Assembly (NCBI RefSeq): GCF_024105655.1
Contig: NZ_JAAAMH010000005.1
Span: 124,001 to 188,000, forward strand
Direction: 5' to 3'
DNA from: Aliihoeflea sp. 40Bstr573
GTDB taxonomy: Bacteria; Pseudomonadota; Alphaproteobacteria; Rhizobiales; Rhizobiaceae
DNA: 64,000 nt
The notes under the pieces are model-generated. The model was not told the DNA's origin. It saw only the letters and a list, made by a program, of their open reading frames with translations, and made no database searches. This document shows, piece after piece, positions 32,923-43,478 of the stretch (its first letter is position 1; every line of letters begins with the position of its first letter). A program made the translations under genes and the position numbers.

Positions 32923-33513
32923 ATGGTTGTGGAAAAGGAAGACCTCGAGGAGGAATGTTGGCGGCTCGACTGCCCCGTCCTCGTCACCGAAAGGCTGGTC
33001 CTGCGCCCGCCGCATGAAGACGACCTGGATGAACTGGCCGAACTCGCCAACAACCGCCGCGTCGCCGAGATGCTCGCCCGCATGCCGCATCCCTACGGCC
33101 CCGTCGAGGCGCGCCAATTCCTCGACTTCACGCGTTCCGAGCGCGATGCAGGCTGCACCTATGCGATCGCGCTCGGCGCCAATGGCGCTTTCATCGGCTG
33201 CGCAGGGCTCAATGCCACTGCGCGCGGGCTCGAGCTCGGCTACTGGATCGGCGAGCCCTATTGGGGCCGTGGCTATGCGACCGAAGCCGCCCACGCGCTG
33301 GTGGACCTTGCCTTCCGGGCGACGCCGGTGGACGTGCTGCACGTTTCGTGCCGTGTGATCAATGCCGGCTCGCGCGGCGTCATCCACAAGTGCGGCTTCC
33401 AATATTCCGGCCAGGGCATGCTGGATTCGCAGGTCGCCGGCCGGGTTCCGGTCGAGCGCTACCGGCTCGATCGCAAGACGTGGGTGAGCCTGCGAAGCTG
33501 GGGCATGGCTTGA
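32923..33513 (+). CDS. GNAT acetyltransferase, RimJ/RimL type
   Basis: A 196-aa protein with TERLVLRPPHEDDLDELAELANN at the start of the GNAT fold and the acetyl-CoA loop ELGYWIGEPYWGRGYATEAAHALVDLAF, both typical of the RimJ/RimL (Acetyltransf_3) group. It acetylates alpha-amino or other amines; the substrate is unknown. A GGAGGA ribosome-binding site precedes the ATG. Located between rpmA and obgE as in many Hyphomicrobiales, where one or two GNAT genes sit in this position. Confidence 0.9.
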   Translation: MVVEKEDLEEECWRLDCPVLVTERLVLRPPHEDDLDELAELANNRRVAEMLARMPHPYGPVEARQFLDFTRSERDAGCTYAIALGANGAFIGCAGLNATARGLELGYWIGEPYWGRGYATEAAHALVDLAFRATPVDVLHVSCRVINAGSRGVIHKCGFQYSGQGMLDSQVAGRVPVERYRLDRKTWVSLRSWGMA

Positions 33514-33520
33514 TCGCGTT

Positions 33521-34454
33521 TCAAAGCGCCAGTTCCCAGTCTTCGCCGACGAGGTCGCGGCCGAACGAGCGATGGGCATTGCGCGCGGTGCATTGGAAGC
33601 CAGCGGCTTCATAGATGTGCCGGGCGGATGCCAGGATGTCGTTTGTCCACAGGACCATGCGCCGGTAGCCCGCGGCGCGGGCTCGGTCGACGCACGCCTC
33701 GACGAGACGGCGCCCGACGCCTTGACCGCGCAAGGCGGGCTCGACGTAAAGCAGGCGCAGGCGGCCGACATCTTCGCTTTCGCGCATGAGAAAGACGGAG
33801 CCAACGATGGCGCCGCCGCGCTCGGCGATCCAGCCGCGTTCGCCCTGTGAGGGTGCGCGCCGGGCAAAGGCGACCAGTATTTCGGCGACCAGTGCCTCGA
33901 AGCCGAGATCAAAGTCGTATTCGTCGTGATAGAGAAAGGCCCTGGCGATGGGCTATCCAGCCCAAATCGCCCACCGCGAATTCACGAAAGTCCACGGGCC
34001 GGCGATCGGCGGGGTCGATGAGCATCCGCGCCTCGGACAAGGCCCGGATGAGCTGGCGGCGGTTCGAAATGCCGAGCGTGCCGACGAGTTCGCCCGCCTG
34101 TGCCTGCGACGCGCGATCCAGCCGCGCGTAGGCGCTTCGCCCGGCCTCGGTCAGCCGAAGAATGGAGCGGCGGCCGTCGCTTTTCGACGGGAACGCCTCC
34201 AGAAGGCCGTCCTGACGGAAGCGCGACAGAATCCGGCTCAGATAGCCGGGATCGAGCCCCAGATCCTGGGCGATCGTGCTGGCGCAAAGATCGTCCCGTG
34301 TCGCCAGTTCATAGAGAACGCGCGCCTGGGTAAGTGTGAACCGGCTGTCGAGAAAGCCAGGTTCGAGAAGGCCCATGCGCCGTGTGTAAAACCGGCTGAA
34401 ATCCCGGATTGCATGTTCGGGCGCTTGGAGGTCGTGCGTTGCCGTCTCGTCCAT
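33521..34454 (-). pseudogene. MarR-GNAT fusion protein, broken by a frameshift
   Basis: The 5' part (from 34454) encodes a MarR winged helix (FTLTQARVLYELATRDDLCASTIAQDLGLDPGYLSRILSRFRQDGLL ... DGRRSILRLTEAGR) and the start of a GNAT domain (VGDLGWIAHRQGL), then stops at 33909. The downstream frame continues the GNAT fold: YHDEYDFDLGFEALVAEI ... GWIAERGGAIVGSVFLMRESEDVGRLRLLYVEPALRGQGVGRRLV ... SFGRDLVGEDWELAL. Read in two frames, it gives the roughly 300-aa helix-turn-helix/GNAT protein common in Proteobacteria. One extra base in the CTTTCTCTATC stretch (33928-33940) explains the break. It is either a true pseudogene or a sequencing error. Confidence 0.8.
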
Positions 34455-34502
34455 GGCGCGTTTTCCTTTCGGACCTGACGGTCCATGAAATAGTTGACGC
34501 AG

Positions 34503-35372
34503 TCAAGGATTCTGGCAGAGGTTCACCCAAACCGGCCGGTGGTCGGAGCCGACCGCGCTCGTGTCGACATGGCAGGATTTCACCCGATCGGCGAGATTGG
34601 CGGTCACGAAGGCGTAGTCGATACGCTTGTGGCGGAATCGGTCGTCCGGATCGTCGGCGTTGACGCAGGTGTCGGTTTCGGTGCCGACATGCGCGGCGAC
34701 GTCGACGAATTTGTCGGCAACGAGAGGCAAGCCGAACTCATGATCGACCATGCCGGTCACTTCCAGATATTCCGGCGAGCCGGGCAGCATGTTGAAGTCG
34801 CCGAGAAGAACCGCGCTTTCGGGGCGGGGCGGTTCGGGGAAACCCATCTCGGCAACGCCGGTGAGCCCGCCACCTTCATGGGGGTAAGCAAGAACGCGTT
34901 CCCTCAAGTGCCGGACCTGCATCAGCCGCTCGTCGGGCGAGCGGTGGTCGAGATGGATCGAATAGAAACGGATGGGACCGAGCGTCGTCTCGACCAGCAC
35001 CTCGAGCGCGCTGCGCTGGAAGTTCATCTTCGCGATCGAGCGGCGGCGCGGCAGGAGAAGGTTGCGCGAGACGAGAATCGGCATTCTGGACAGGATCATG
35101 TTGCCGAACTGGAAGCGCAGGTCGACTGCTTTTCCATCCTTCACATGCGAGCCCATGTCGATCTCGAAGGAAGGGCCGTAGACGGAAAAGAGGTCCGGCA
35201 TGAGGGCCCGGATTTCGGCCGGCATGTCACGGCCCTGATTGCTGGGATTGTTGCGCGAGACTTCCTGCAGCGCAATCAGGTCGGCGCCCCGCACAGCATC
35301 GACGATGCGCGCGATGTCATATTTCTTGTCGAGGCCTATGCCGTACTGGATATTGTAGGATACGCATTTCAT
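34503..35372 (-). CDS. Endonuclease/exonuclease/phosphatase family protein
   Basis: A 289-aa EEP-fold enzyme: N-terminal KCVSYNIQYGIG, the glutamate of LIALQEVSRN, SIHLDHRSPDERL, GDFNMLPGSPEY, and the C-terminal GSDHRPVWV form the metal and catalytic set (N, E, H, D-x-N, D-H). Family members cut phosphodiesters in nucleic acids or phospholipids; which one is not clear. The ATG at 35372 has GGGAGGG upstream; a longer frame to 35447 lacks support. It is divergent from obgE. Confidence 0.87.
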   Translation of the reverse strand: MKCVSYNIQYGIGLDKKYDIARIVDAVRGADLIALQEVSRNNPSNQGRDMPAEIRALMPDLFSVYGPSFEIDMGSHVKDGKAVDLRFQFGNMILSRMPILVSRNLLLPRRRSIAKMNFQRSALEVLVETTLGPIRFYSIHLDHRSPDERLMQVRHLRERVLAYPHEGGGLTGVAEMGFPEPPRPESAVLLGDFNMLPGSPEYLEVTGMVDHEFGLPLVADKFVDVAAHVGTETDTCVNADDPDDRFRHKRIDYAFVTANLADRVKSCHVDTSAVGSDHRPVWVNLCQNP

Positions 35373-35422
35373 CGCTTTCGCCCTCCCGCCCCTCGCGCTC
35401 GGGCCGCCGATGCGATAGATGA

Positions 35423-36499
<1,077 letters not shown>

Positions 36500-36504
36500 G
36501 CGCG

Positions 36505-37632
36505 ATGAAGGCGCTTTCCTCCCACCGCCGCATCACGGTCAAGATCGGCTCGGCGCTGCTCGTCGACCGCGAAAGCGGATTGAAGCGGCCGTGGCTCGCC
36601 TCGCTGGCAGAGGATATCGGCAAACTGGCGGCAAAAGGCAGCGAAGTCCTCGTCGTCTCGTCCGGTGCGATCGCGCTCGGCCGCAACATTCTCGGCCTTG
36701 GCCGCCGCGCGCTTCGGCTGGAGGAAAGCCAGGCGGCGGCCGCTGCCGGGCAGATCGCGCTTGCAGGCGCCTGGGCCGAGGAACTGGGACGCGTCGGGCT
36801 GAAATCCGGCCAGGTGCTCGTCACGCTCGGAGACACCGAGGAGCGGCGGCGCTATCTCAACGCCCGCGCGACGATCTCGACGTTGCTGAAGCTGAATGCC
36901 GTTCCGGTCATTAACGAGAACGACACGGTCGCGACGTCCGAAATCCGTTACGGCGACAATGACCGGCTCGCCGCGCGCGTCGCCACGATGATGGGCGCCG
37001 ACCTGCTCGTCCTCCTTTCCGACATCGACGGGCTCTACACGGCGCCGCCGCAGCTCGATCCGGACGCAGCCTTCATCCCGCATGTCGAGGCGATCACGCC
37101 GCAGATCGAGGCAATGGCGGGGGCGGCCGCGTCGGAGCTCTCGCGCGGCGGCATGCGCACCAAGATCGATGCCGGCAAGATCGCGACGGCTGCGGGAACC
37201 GCCATGATCATCACGTCCGGCGCGCGTCAGAACCCGCTTGCCGCGATCGATGCTGGCGAGCGCGCGACCTATTTCGAGGCGAGCGCTCATCCCGTGCGCG
37301 GCTACAAGACGTGGATCGCGGGCCAGCTCGAACCGGCCGGCCGCATCTCGGTCGACGCCGGTGCGGTGCGGGCGCTTCAGGCAGGAAAGTCGCTGCTGCC
37401 GGCAGGTGTCACGCTTGTCTCCGGCCAGTTCTCACGCGGCGACACGGTCGCGATCCTCAGGCCGGACGGGATCGAGGTCGCGCGCGGGCTTGTTGCCTAT
37501 GACGCAACGGATGCCGTAAAGATCGCGGGACTGAAGACGGCCGAGATCGAGACGGTGCTCGGCTATGAAGCGCGCGCGGCGATGGTCCACCGGGACGATC
37601 TCGTCATGTCGCGCGCGGTGATTGCAGGCTGA
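36505..37632 (+). CDS. proB: Glutamate 5-kinase
   Basis: A 375-aa enzyme phosphorylating L-glutamate in the first step of proline synthesis. The kinase domain has [29 protein letters not shown] and [13 protein letters not shown]-terminal PUA domain runs from about residue 280 ([24 protein letters not shown]). ATG at 36505 was preferred to 36484 because it gives the usual N-terminus ([15 protein letters not shown]) and starts after the obgE stop. proA follows after 11 nt. Confidence 0.97.
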   Translation: MKALSSHRRITVKIGSALLVDRESGLKRPWLASLAEDIGKLAAKGSEVLVVSSGAIALGRNILGLGRRALRLEESQAAAAAGQIALAGAWAEELGRVGLKSGQVLVTLGDTEERRRYLNARATISTLLKLNAVPVINENDTVATSEIRYGDNDRLAARVATMMGADLLVLLSDIDGLYTAPPQLDPDAAFIPHVEAITPQIEAMAGAAASELSRGGMRTKIDAGKIATAAGTAMIITSGARQNPLAAIDAGERATYFEASAHPVRGYKTWIAGQLEPAGRISVDAGAVRALQAGKSLLPAGVTLVSGQFSRGDTVAILRPDGIEVARGLVAYDATDAVKIAGLKTAEIETVLGYEARAAMVHRDDLVMSRAVIAG

Positions 37633-37643
37633 GGGAGAGCGTC

Positions 37644-38930
37644 ATGCTCCAGACGCACGAAGGATTGCAGAACGACGTCGCAGCGCTGATGGCCGATATC
37701 GGCCGCCGCGCCCGGGCGGCGGCGCGACCGCTGGCGCTGGCATCGGCAGAGCGCAAGCACGCCGCGCTGGTCGGCATGGCGCAAGCCGTTGGCCGGCAGG
37801 AGCAGGCGATACTCGCCGCCAATGCACTCGACATGGCGAATGGCGAAGAGGCCGGCCTGTCGCCCGCAATGCTCGACCGGCTGAAGCTCGATTCCAGCCG
37901 CATCCGGGCCATTGCGGACGGCATCCGAGCGATTGCCGAACTGAAGGACCCGATCGGCGAGATCATCGCGCAGTGGGATCGGCCGAACGGCCTGCACATC
38001 GAGCGCGTTCGCACGCCGCTTGGCGTTATCGGCGTCATCTATGAGAGCCGCCCGAACGTGACGGCGGATGCCGGCGCGTTGTGCCTCAAGGCCGGCAATG
38101 CCGTCATCCTGCGCGGCGGTTCGGATTCGCTCAATTCCTCGCAGGCGATCCATGCCTGCCTCGTCGAAGGCCTGAAAGCGGCCGGTCTGCCGGCCGATGC
38201 GATCCAGCTCGTCCCCACCACGGACCGCACCGCTGTGGGCGAGATGCTGACCGGGCTTTCGGGCAATCTCGACGTGATCGTGCCGCGCGGTGGCAAGAGC
38301 CTCGTCGGGCGCGTGCAGGCGGAAGCGCGCGTACCGGTCTTCGCGCATCTCGAAGGCATCTGCCATCTTTATGTCGATCGCAGCGCAAATCTCGACATGG
38401 CGGTGAAGATCGCCGTCAACGCGAAGATGCGGCGAACCGGCATTTGCGGGTCGGCCGAGACCCTGCTCGTCGACCGCGCCGGGAAGGACACGCATCTGGT
38501 GCCCATTCTCGAAGCGCTCGATGCGGCGGGTTGTGAAATCCGCGCCGAGGACGAGGTGCGTTCGGTCTTTGGCAAGGCCGTGCCGGCCAAGGACGAGGAC
38601 TGGTCGACCGAATATCTCGACGCCATCATCTCGGTGAAGCTCGTCGACGGCGTTTCCGGGGCGATCGACCATGTCGAGCACTATTCCTCGCACCACACCG
38701 AGGCGATCGTTGCAGAGGATGCGGCGACGGCGGAGCGGTTCTTCAACGAGATCGATTCGGCGATCCTGCTGCACAATGCCTCGACGCAGTTCGCGGATGG
38801 CGGCGAGTTCGGTATGGGCGCGGAAATCGGCATCGCGACGGGGCGGATGCATGCGCGCGGTCCGGTGGGCGTCGAGCAACTGACGTCGTTCAAGTATCGC
38901 GTGCGCGGGACCGGACAGGTGCGGCCATAG
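37644..38930 (+). CDS. proA: Gamma-glutamyl phosphate reductase
   Basis: A 428-aa NADPH-dependent enzyme making glutamate-5-semialdehyde, the second step of proline synthesis. The aldehyde-dehydrogenase fold is clear: [52 protein letters not shown], and the catalytic cysteine in [16 protein letters not shown]. The family end [25 protein letters not shown] is present. Directly after proB, same operon. Confidence 0.97.
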   Translation: MLQTHEGLQNDVAALMADIGRRARAAARPLALASAERKHAALVGMAQAVGRQEQAILAANALDMANGEEAGLSPAMLDRLKLDSSRIRAIADGIRAIAELKDPIGEIIAQWDRPNGLHIERVRTPLGVIGVIYESRPNVTADAGALCLKAGNAVILRGGSDSLNSSQAIHACLVEGLKAAGLPADAIQLVPTTDRTAVGEMLTGLSGNLDVIVPRGGKSLVGRVQAEARVPVFAHLEGICHLYVDRSANLDMAVKIAVNAKMRRTGICGSAETLLVDRAGKDTHLVPILEALDAAGCEIRAEDEVRSVFGKAVPAKDEDWSTEYLDAIISVKLVDGVSGAIDHVEHYSSHHTEAIVAEDAATAERFFNEIDSAILLHNASTQFADGGEFGMGAEIGIATGRMHARGPVGVEQLTSFKYRVRGTGQVRP

Positions 38931-38962
38931 GCGCCGCAGCGGTCAAGTCGCGGTATCTGCGC

Positions 38963-39550
38963 ATGCCGCATGTCGAAAAGGGCATGTCGGTCGGACTTTT
39001 CGGGGGATCGTTCAATCCGCCGCATGCCGGCCACGCGCTCGTAGCCGAGATCGCGTTGCGCGCCTTGCGTCTCGACCAGATCTGGTGGGTCATTACGCCT
39101 GGCAATCCCTTGAAGGCGGGGCGCGCGCAGCTTTCGCTGTCCGAGCGCATCGCGCTTTCCGAAAAACTCACCGAGAACCCGCGCGTCAGGATCACCGCCT
39201 TCGAAGCCGGATCGTCGATCCGCTACACCGCCGACATGATCGACCACGTCACGACGCGAAATCCCGGTGTCGATTTCGTCTGGATCATGGGAGCGGACAA
39301 TCTGCGGGACTTTCACCTGTGGCAGCGCTGGCGCGAGATCGCACAGACCGTGCCGATCGCGGTGGTCGACCGACCGGGTGCAACGCTCTCGTTCCTGTCG
39401 TCCAAGATGGCGCAGACCTTCAGCCGGTCACGGATAGACGAAAGCGATGCGGGGCGGCTCGCGCGTATCCGGCCGCCGGCCTGGACTTTCATCCACGGCC
39501 CGCGATCCTCGCTTTCCTCCACCGCCATCCGGTCCGGGGAACGATCGTGA
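38963..39550 (+). CDS. nadD: Nicotinate-nucleotide adenylyltransferase
   Basis: A 195-aa enzyme of NAD synthesis that adenylylates nicotinate mononucleotide. The nucleotidyltransferase motif GLFGGSFNPPHAGH, then ITPGNPLK, WIMGADNLRDFHLWQRW and the C-terminal SSTAIRSG are all present. The upstream proA stop is 32 bp away and rsfS follows after about 190 bp, as in other Hyphomicrobiales. Confidence 0.96.
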   Translation: MPHVEKGMSVGLFGGSFNPPHAGHALVAEIALRALRLDQIWWVITPGNPLKAGRAQLSLSERIALSEKLTENPRVRITAFEAGSSIRYTADMIDHVTTRNPGVDFVWIMGADNLRDFHLWQRWREIAQTVPIAVVDRPGATLSFLSSKMAQTFSRSRIDESDAGRLARIRPPAWTFIHGPRSSLSSTAIRSGERS

Positions 39551-39737
39551 TCGGATGGTGTCTTCCAGTGTCTTGAAACCTTAACGGGACTCTGCCTATC
39601 TATAGTGCGGGCAAGATCATCGGGTTCGAATTCACGGACCCGACATTAGATCGCTCCACTGTTGTTCTTGATCGAAAGGAAAAACGCTGAGAACAGCACT
39701 CCAAGGGAAGGCCGAACACGCGCCTTCGTCGTCCGGG

Positions 39738-40097
39738 ATGAGCCGCATGGCCGAGCCGTCCCAGATCCTGAACTCGGTCCTTGCCAGTCTGGAAGACTCC
39801 AAGGCCGAAAACATCGTCCCCATCGACATACAGGGCAAGTCCAGCCTCGGCGACTACATGGTCGTCGCGTCCGGCCGTTCCCATCGCCATGTATCCGCCG
39901 TCGCCGATCATCTGATCCGTGCCGTCAAGGAAGCAGGGTTCGGAGCGCCGCGCGTCGAAGGCCTTGCCAGCGCCGACTGGGTACTCGTCGATACGGGCGA
40001 CATCATCGTGCACATCTTCCGGCCCGAGGTGCGTGAGTTCTACAACATCGAAAAGATGTGGCAGGCTCCCGATCTGGACGACGAGACGGTGCACTAG
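39738..40097 (+). CDS. rsfS: Ribosome silencing factor RsfS
   Basis: A 119-aa protein from the first in-frame ATG: NSVLASLEDSKAENIVPIDIQGKSSLGDYMVVASGRSHRHVSAVADHL ... EGLASADWVLVDTGDIIVHIFRPEVREFYNIEKMW. RsfS binds L14 and blocks subunit joining in starvation. The frame stays open upstream to a CTG at 39687 with an AAAGGA site 6 nt before it. That start would add 17 residues (MRTALQGKAEHAPSSSG) and is a plausible native one. It precedes rlmH. Confidence 0.95.
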   Translation: MSRMAEPSQILNSVLASLEDSKAENIVPIDIQGKSSLGDYMVVASGRSHRHVSAVADHLIRAVKEAGFGAPRVEGLASADWVLVDTGDIIVHIFRPEVREFYNIEKMWQAPDLDDETVH

Positions 40098-40181
40098 GAA
40101 ATACGGGGACGTGATCCGTCCGGTCGTGGCGCCCGCAAGCTGCGGGCGGCGATGAGTTTGGCCTGAAACCGGAGCGCCTGT

Positions 40182-40661
40182 TTGCGTCTCTCCATCCATG
40201 CCGTCGGCCGTATGAAAGCCGGGCCCGAACGCGACCTCGTCGCGCGTTATCTGGACCGTCTTGCCAAGACGGGCTCGGCGGTCGGCATGGAGTTTTCCGG
40301 CGTTGCCGAAATCGCTGAAAGTCAGGCGCGCAGCGCCGAGCAGCGCATGCGCGAGGAGGCTGACAAGCTCGAGGCCTCGCTGGGCGACGCTGCCCTCGTG
40401 CTTCTGGACGAGCGCGGCAAGAACATGACCTCGCCTGCCTTTGCCGACTATCTGTCTCGCCATATCGACGGCGGGCGCAAATCCATGGTCGTCGCGATCG
40501 GCGGTGCCGACGGGCACGATCCGGGCTTGCGTGGCAAGGCGGACCTGCTCCTCTCCTTCGGGGCGTTGACCTGGCCGCACCAGCTCGTGCGCGTGCTTCT
40601 TGCAGAACAGCTCTACCGCGCCTCCACCATTCTTTCGAACCATCCGTATCATCGGATCTGA
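40182..40661 (+). CDS. rlmH: 23S rRNA pseudouridine(1915) N3-methyltransferase RlmH
   Basis: A 159-aa SPOUT methyltransferase: LSIHAVGRMKAGPERDLVARYLDR, ALVLLDERGKNMTSPAFADYL, VVAIGGADGHDPGLRGKADLLLSFG, LTWPHQLVRVLLAEQLYRA. The trefoil-knot AdoMet-binding part is complete. Starts with TTG behind GGAG. It modifies helix 69 of 23S rRNA. It follows rsfS and precedes the envC-like gene, the conserved order. Confidence 0.96.
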   Translation: MRLSIHAVGRMKAGPERDLVARYLDRLAKTGSAVGMEFSGVAEIAESQARSAEQRMREEADKLEASLGDAALVLLDERGKNMTSPAFADYLSRHIDGGRKSMVVAIGGADGHDPGLRGKADLLLSFGALTWPHQLVRVLLAEQLYRASTILSNHPYHRI

Positions 40662-40730
40662 CATGGTTGATCGTTCCTTAACGATCGCGCCGCAGGATCG
40701 CCCTCAACGATTCGGGTTGGACGCAAGACG

Positions 40731-42050
40731 GTGCGGTATTTATCCAGGACAGGCAGGGCAGGGCGAGCCGCATTGGCATTGCTGATGCTCGCCGCGAGCG
40801 CGCCGGCCTCGCTGGCGAGCCCTGAAGCGGACGACATCGCCGCGATGGAGCTGCGCCACGCGCAATCGACGGAGGAATACCAGAAAGTCCAGTCGCAGAT
40901 CGCGCTGACGAGCGAACGGCTGGCCGAACTCGAAGCCGAGATCGACGCGGTGCGTAAGGACCATGCGGCGCTTTCGGCCGCGCTGGTCCAGGCGGCGAAG
41001 ACGGAACGCAAGCTTCAGCAGGAGATCGAGGACATCGCTGCGCGGCTTGAAGGAATGCGCTTCCAGGAAGACCGTCTGCGAACGTCGCTGGGGGAGCGGC
41101 GCGAACTGCTGGGCGAGGTTCTGGCCGCGCTGCAGCGCATGGGCCTCAACCCGCCACCCGCCATTCTCGTCCAGCCGGAAGATGCGCTCGCCTCGGTGCG
41201 CAGCGCGATCCTGCTGGGATCGGTCGTGCCGGAAATGCGAAGCGAGACCGCCGAGCTCTTCGCCGACCTCAAGGAACTGTCGGCGCTGAAGGCGTCGATC
41301 GAGGACGAGCGCAGCCGCCTCTTCCACACCGTCGCCGATCAGGCGGCGGAGAAGCATCGGCTGAGTGGATTGATAGCTGAGAAGCAGAAGCTGGAAGAGC
41401 AATCGGCGGCGAGCCTCGCCGAGGAGCAGGCGCGCTCGGAAGAGATGGCCGGCCGTGCCGGAACGCTGCAGGACCTGATCGCTTCACTCGAAAGTGACAT
41501 TTCCGGCGCGCGCGAAGCGGCCGAGGAAGCAGCCTGGGCGACCGACGAGGCACGCCGCCGGGCGCCGCCGGCGCGCGAGCCCAGCCTTGCGGCGACCCTG
41601 CCCTTCGAGGCGCTGAAAAAACAGGTCGCTTTGCCCGTTTTCGGCCGGATCGGGCCGAGTTTTGGCGAGGCCGATGCCGCCGGACGCCCGCTGATGGGCG
41701 ACATGGTTAAAACACATTCGGGCGCAATCGTCACCGCACCGGCGGCAGGGGCCGTTCTCTATGCAGGACCGTTCAGATCCTATGGACAACTCTTGATCCT
41801 CGATGTTGGCGAGGGCTATCATGTCGTTCTGGCGGGATTGGGCAAGGTCAGCGTGGCGCTAGGCCAGACCCTGATGGCGGGCGAACCAGTCGGAGCCATG
41901 GGAGAGGCGAGGGTGGCGAGCACTGCCGCCTTCGGGAGTACGAACAACGGCCCGGAGCTCTATGTCGAGTTCCGCCGCCAGGGAAAACCCGTCGATCCCT
42001 CACCATGGTGGGCGGAACGCAGTTCTGGAAGGACAGGAAATGATACGTAG
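40731..42050 (+). CDS. EnvC-like murein hydrolase activator (M23 domain)
   Basis: A 439-aa exported protein with GTG start and a signal peptide (ALALLMLAASAPASLAS). A long coiled coil (about residues 35-260: SEEYQKVQSQIALTSERLAELEAEIDAVRKDH) is followed by a C-terminal LytM/M23 domain (PVFGRIGPSFGEADAAGRPLMGDMVKTHSGAIVTAPAAGAVLYAGPFRSYGQLLILD). Some catalytic zinc ligands appear to be missing, for example no HxH pair near the end, as in EnvC, which activates amidases instead of cutting itself. It overlaps ctpA by 11 nt. Confidence 0.9.
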   Translation: MRYLSRTGRAGRAALALLMLAASAPASLASPEADDIAAMELRHAQSTEEYQKVQSQIALTSERLAELEAEIDAVRKDHAALSAALVQAAKTERKLQQEIEDIAARLEGMRFQEDRLRTSLGERRELLGEVLAALQRMGLNPPPAILVQPEDALASVRSAILLGSVVPEMRSETAELFADLKELSALKASIEDERSRLFHTVADQAAEKHRLSGLIAEKQKLEEQSAASLAEEQARSEEMAGRAGTLQDLIASLESDISGAREAAEEAAWATDEARRRAPPAREPSLAATLPFEALKKQVALPVFGRIGPSFGEADAAGRPLMGDMVKTHSGAIVTAPAAGAVLYAGPFRSYGQLLILDVGEGYHVVLAGLGKVSVALGQTLMAGEPVGAMGEARVASTAAFGSTNNGPELYVEFRRQGKPVDPSPWWAERSSGRTGNDT

Positions 42051-43371
42051 AATGTCTCTTCTGCTTGCCGGAGCGTTGATGGGCGCGTCCGCGATGAGCC
42101 TCGTCCACGGCAGCGCCGGGACGGCGGCGAACGCGGCAGGGTCCGAGACGTACCGGCAACTGGCGATATTCGGAGACATCTTCGAGCGCGTGCGCGCACA
42201 ATATGTGACCGAGCCCGAGGACGCCAAGCTGATCGAAAGCGCGATCAACGGCATGCTGACGTCGCTCGATCCGCATTCCTCCTACCTGACGCCTGACGCT
42301 GCGCAGGATATGCGTGTGCAAACGCGCGGCGAATTCGGCGGCCTCGGCATCGAGGTGACGATGGAGAACGACCTCGTGAAGGTCATCTCGCCGATCGAGG
42401 ACACGCCCGCCGCGCGCGCTGGCGTCCTTGCAGGCGACTTCATCACCGCCATCGACGGCGACGAGGTGCGCGGCCTGACGCTTGCCGGCGCGGTCGACAA
42501 GATGCGCGGCAAGGTCGACACTTCGATCGAGTTGACCATCTTGCGCGAAGGCGCTGCGGAGCCGATCAAGATCGAGATCGTGCGCGATATCATCAAGGTG
42601 CGCGCCGTGCGCCACCGCGTTGAGGACGACATCGGCTACATCAAGATCAACTCCTTCACCGAGAAGACGCAGGACGACCTCAACGCCGCGATCGAGGCCA
42701 TCAAGGCCGAGATTCCGGACGAGGAACTCAAGGGCTACGTGCTCGACCTTCGCCTCAATCCGGGCGGCCTTCTCGACCAGTCGGTGAGCGTGACGGACAC
42801 CTTCCTCGACCGTGGCGAGATCGTCTCGACGCGCGGCCGCGAAGCCTCGAACGTCACCCGCTTCGATTCCCGACCGGGCGATGCGATCGACGGCAAGCCC
42901 CTGATCGTGCTCGTCAATGGCGGTTCTGCGAGCGCTTCGGAGATCGTCGCCGGCGCGTTGCAGGACCATCGCCGCGCAACCGTCGTTGGCTCGCAGTCCT
43001 TCGGCAAGGGCTCGGTCCAGACGATCATCCCGCTCGGCGAGAGCGGGGCGCTGCGCTTGACCACGGCGCTCTACTACACGCCGGCCGGAACCTCGATCCA
43101 GGGCAAGGGCATCACGCCCGACATCAAGGTTGACCAGCCGCTGCCCGAGGAATTGGCGAGTGCAGCAGCAGAGGCCGCACGTGGCGAATCCGCTCTTCCG
43201 GGCCATATCCGCGGCGCCGAGGAAAGCGAAGAAGGTTCGGGCTCGTCGGCCTATGTGCCGCCGGAGCCGGAAGACGACATCCAGCTCAATTACGCCTACG
43301 ACCTGATCCGCGGCGAGAGGACGGACCCTGCCTTCCCGCCCAATCCTGATCGGGCCGTTCTCCAGCAGTAG
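42040..43371 (+). CDS. ctpA: C-terminal processing protease CtpA (S41)
   Basis: A 443-aa protease with a signal/anchor (SLLLAGALMGASAMSLVHG), a PDZ domain (about 90-170: GGLGIEVTMENDLVKVISPIEDTPAARAGVLAGDFITAIDGDEV) and the S41 core (GYIKINSFTEKTQDDLNAAI, LDLRLNPGGLLDQSV, GSASASEIVAGALQDHRRATVVGSQSFGKGSVQ). The latter holds the catalytic Ser and Lys. It cleaves C-termini of periplasmic proteins and peptidoglycan hydrolases. The ATG at 42040 lies within the end of the envC-like gene behind AGGA. A terminator follows. Confidence 0.96.
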   Translation: MIRRMSLLLAGALMGASAMSLVHGSAGTAANAAGSETYRQLAIFGDIFERVRAQYVTEPEDAKLIESAINGMLTSLDPHSSYLTPDAAQDMRVQTRGEFGGLGIEVTMENDLVKVISPIEDTPAARAGVLAGDFITAIDGDEVRGLTLAGAVDKMRGKVDTSIELTILREGAAEPIKIEIVRDIIKVRAVRHRVEDDIGYIKINSFTEKTQDDLNAAIEAIKAEIPDEELKGYVLDLRLNPGGLLDQSVSVTDTFLDRGEIVSTRGREASNVTRFDSRPGDAIDGKPLIVLVNGGSASASEIVAGALQDHRRATVVGSQSFGKGSVQTIIPLGESGALRLTTALYYTPAGTSIQGKGITPDIKVDQPLPEELASAAAEAARGESALPGHIRGAEESEEGSGSSAYVPPEPEDDIQLNYAYDLIRGERTDPAFPPNPDRAVLQQ

Positions 43372-43390
43372 TCGCGATCTGCAAAGCTTT

Positions 43391-43420
43391 GGCCGGCGAA
43401 GGCGACTTCGCCGGCCTTTT
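43391..43420 (+). terminator. Terminator after ctpA
   Basis: GGCCGGCGAAG-GCGA-CTTCGCCGGCC-TTTT: an 11-bp perfect stem with 4-nt loop and T-run, 20 bp after the ctpA stop. Confidence 0.88.
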
Positions 43421-43478
43421 GCTTATTCAGGGGGAATGCACGATCCTCACATTGTGATTCGGGGCACGAGGGCGCGCG

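Noticed and set aside
32281-33912. A 543-codon minus-strand frame across rplU, rpmA and the GNAT gene
   Set aside because: Antisense to three certain genes and of low-complexity composition.
40130-40148. Hairpin CGCCCGCA-AGC-TGCGGGCG between rsfS and rlmH
   Set aside because: No T-run follows and both neighbours appear cotranscribed; not called as a terminator.
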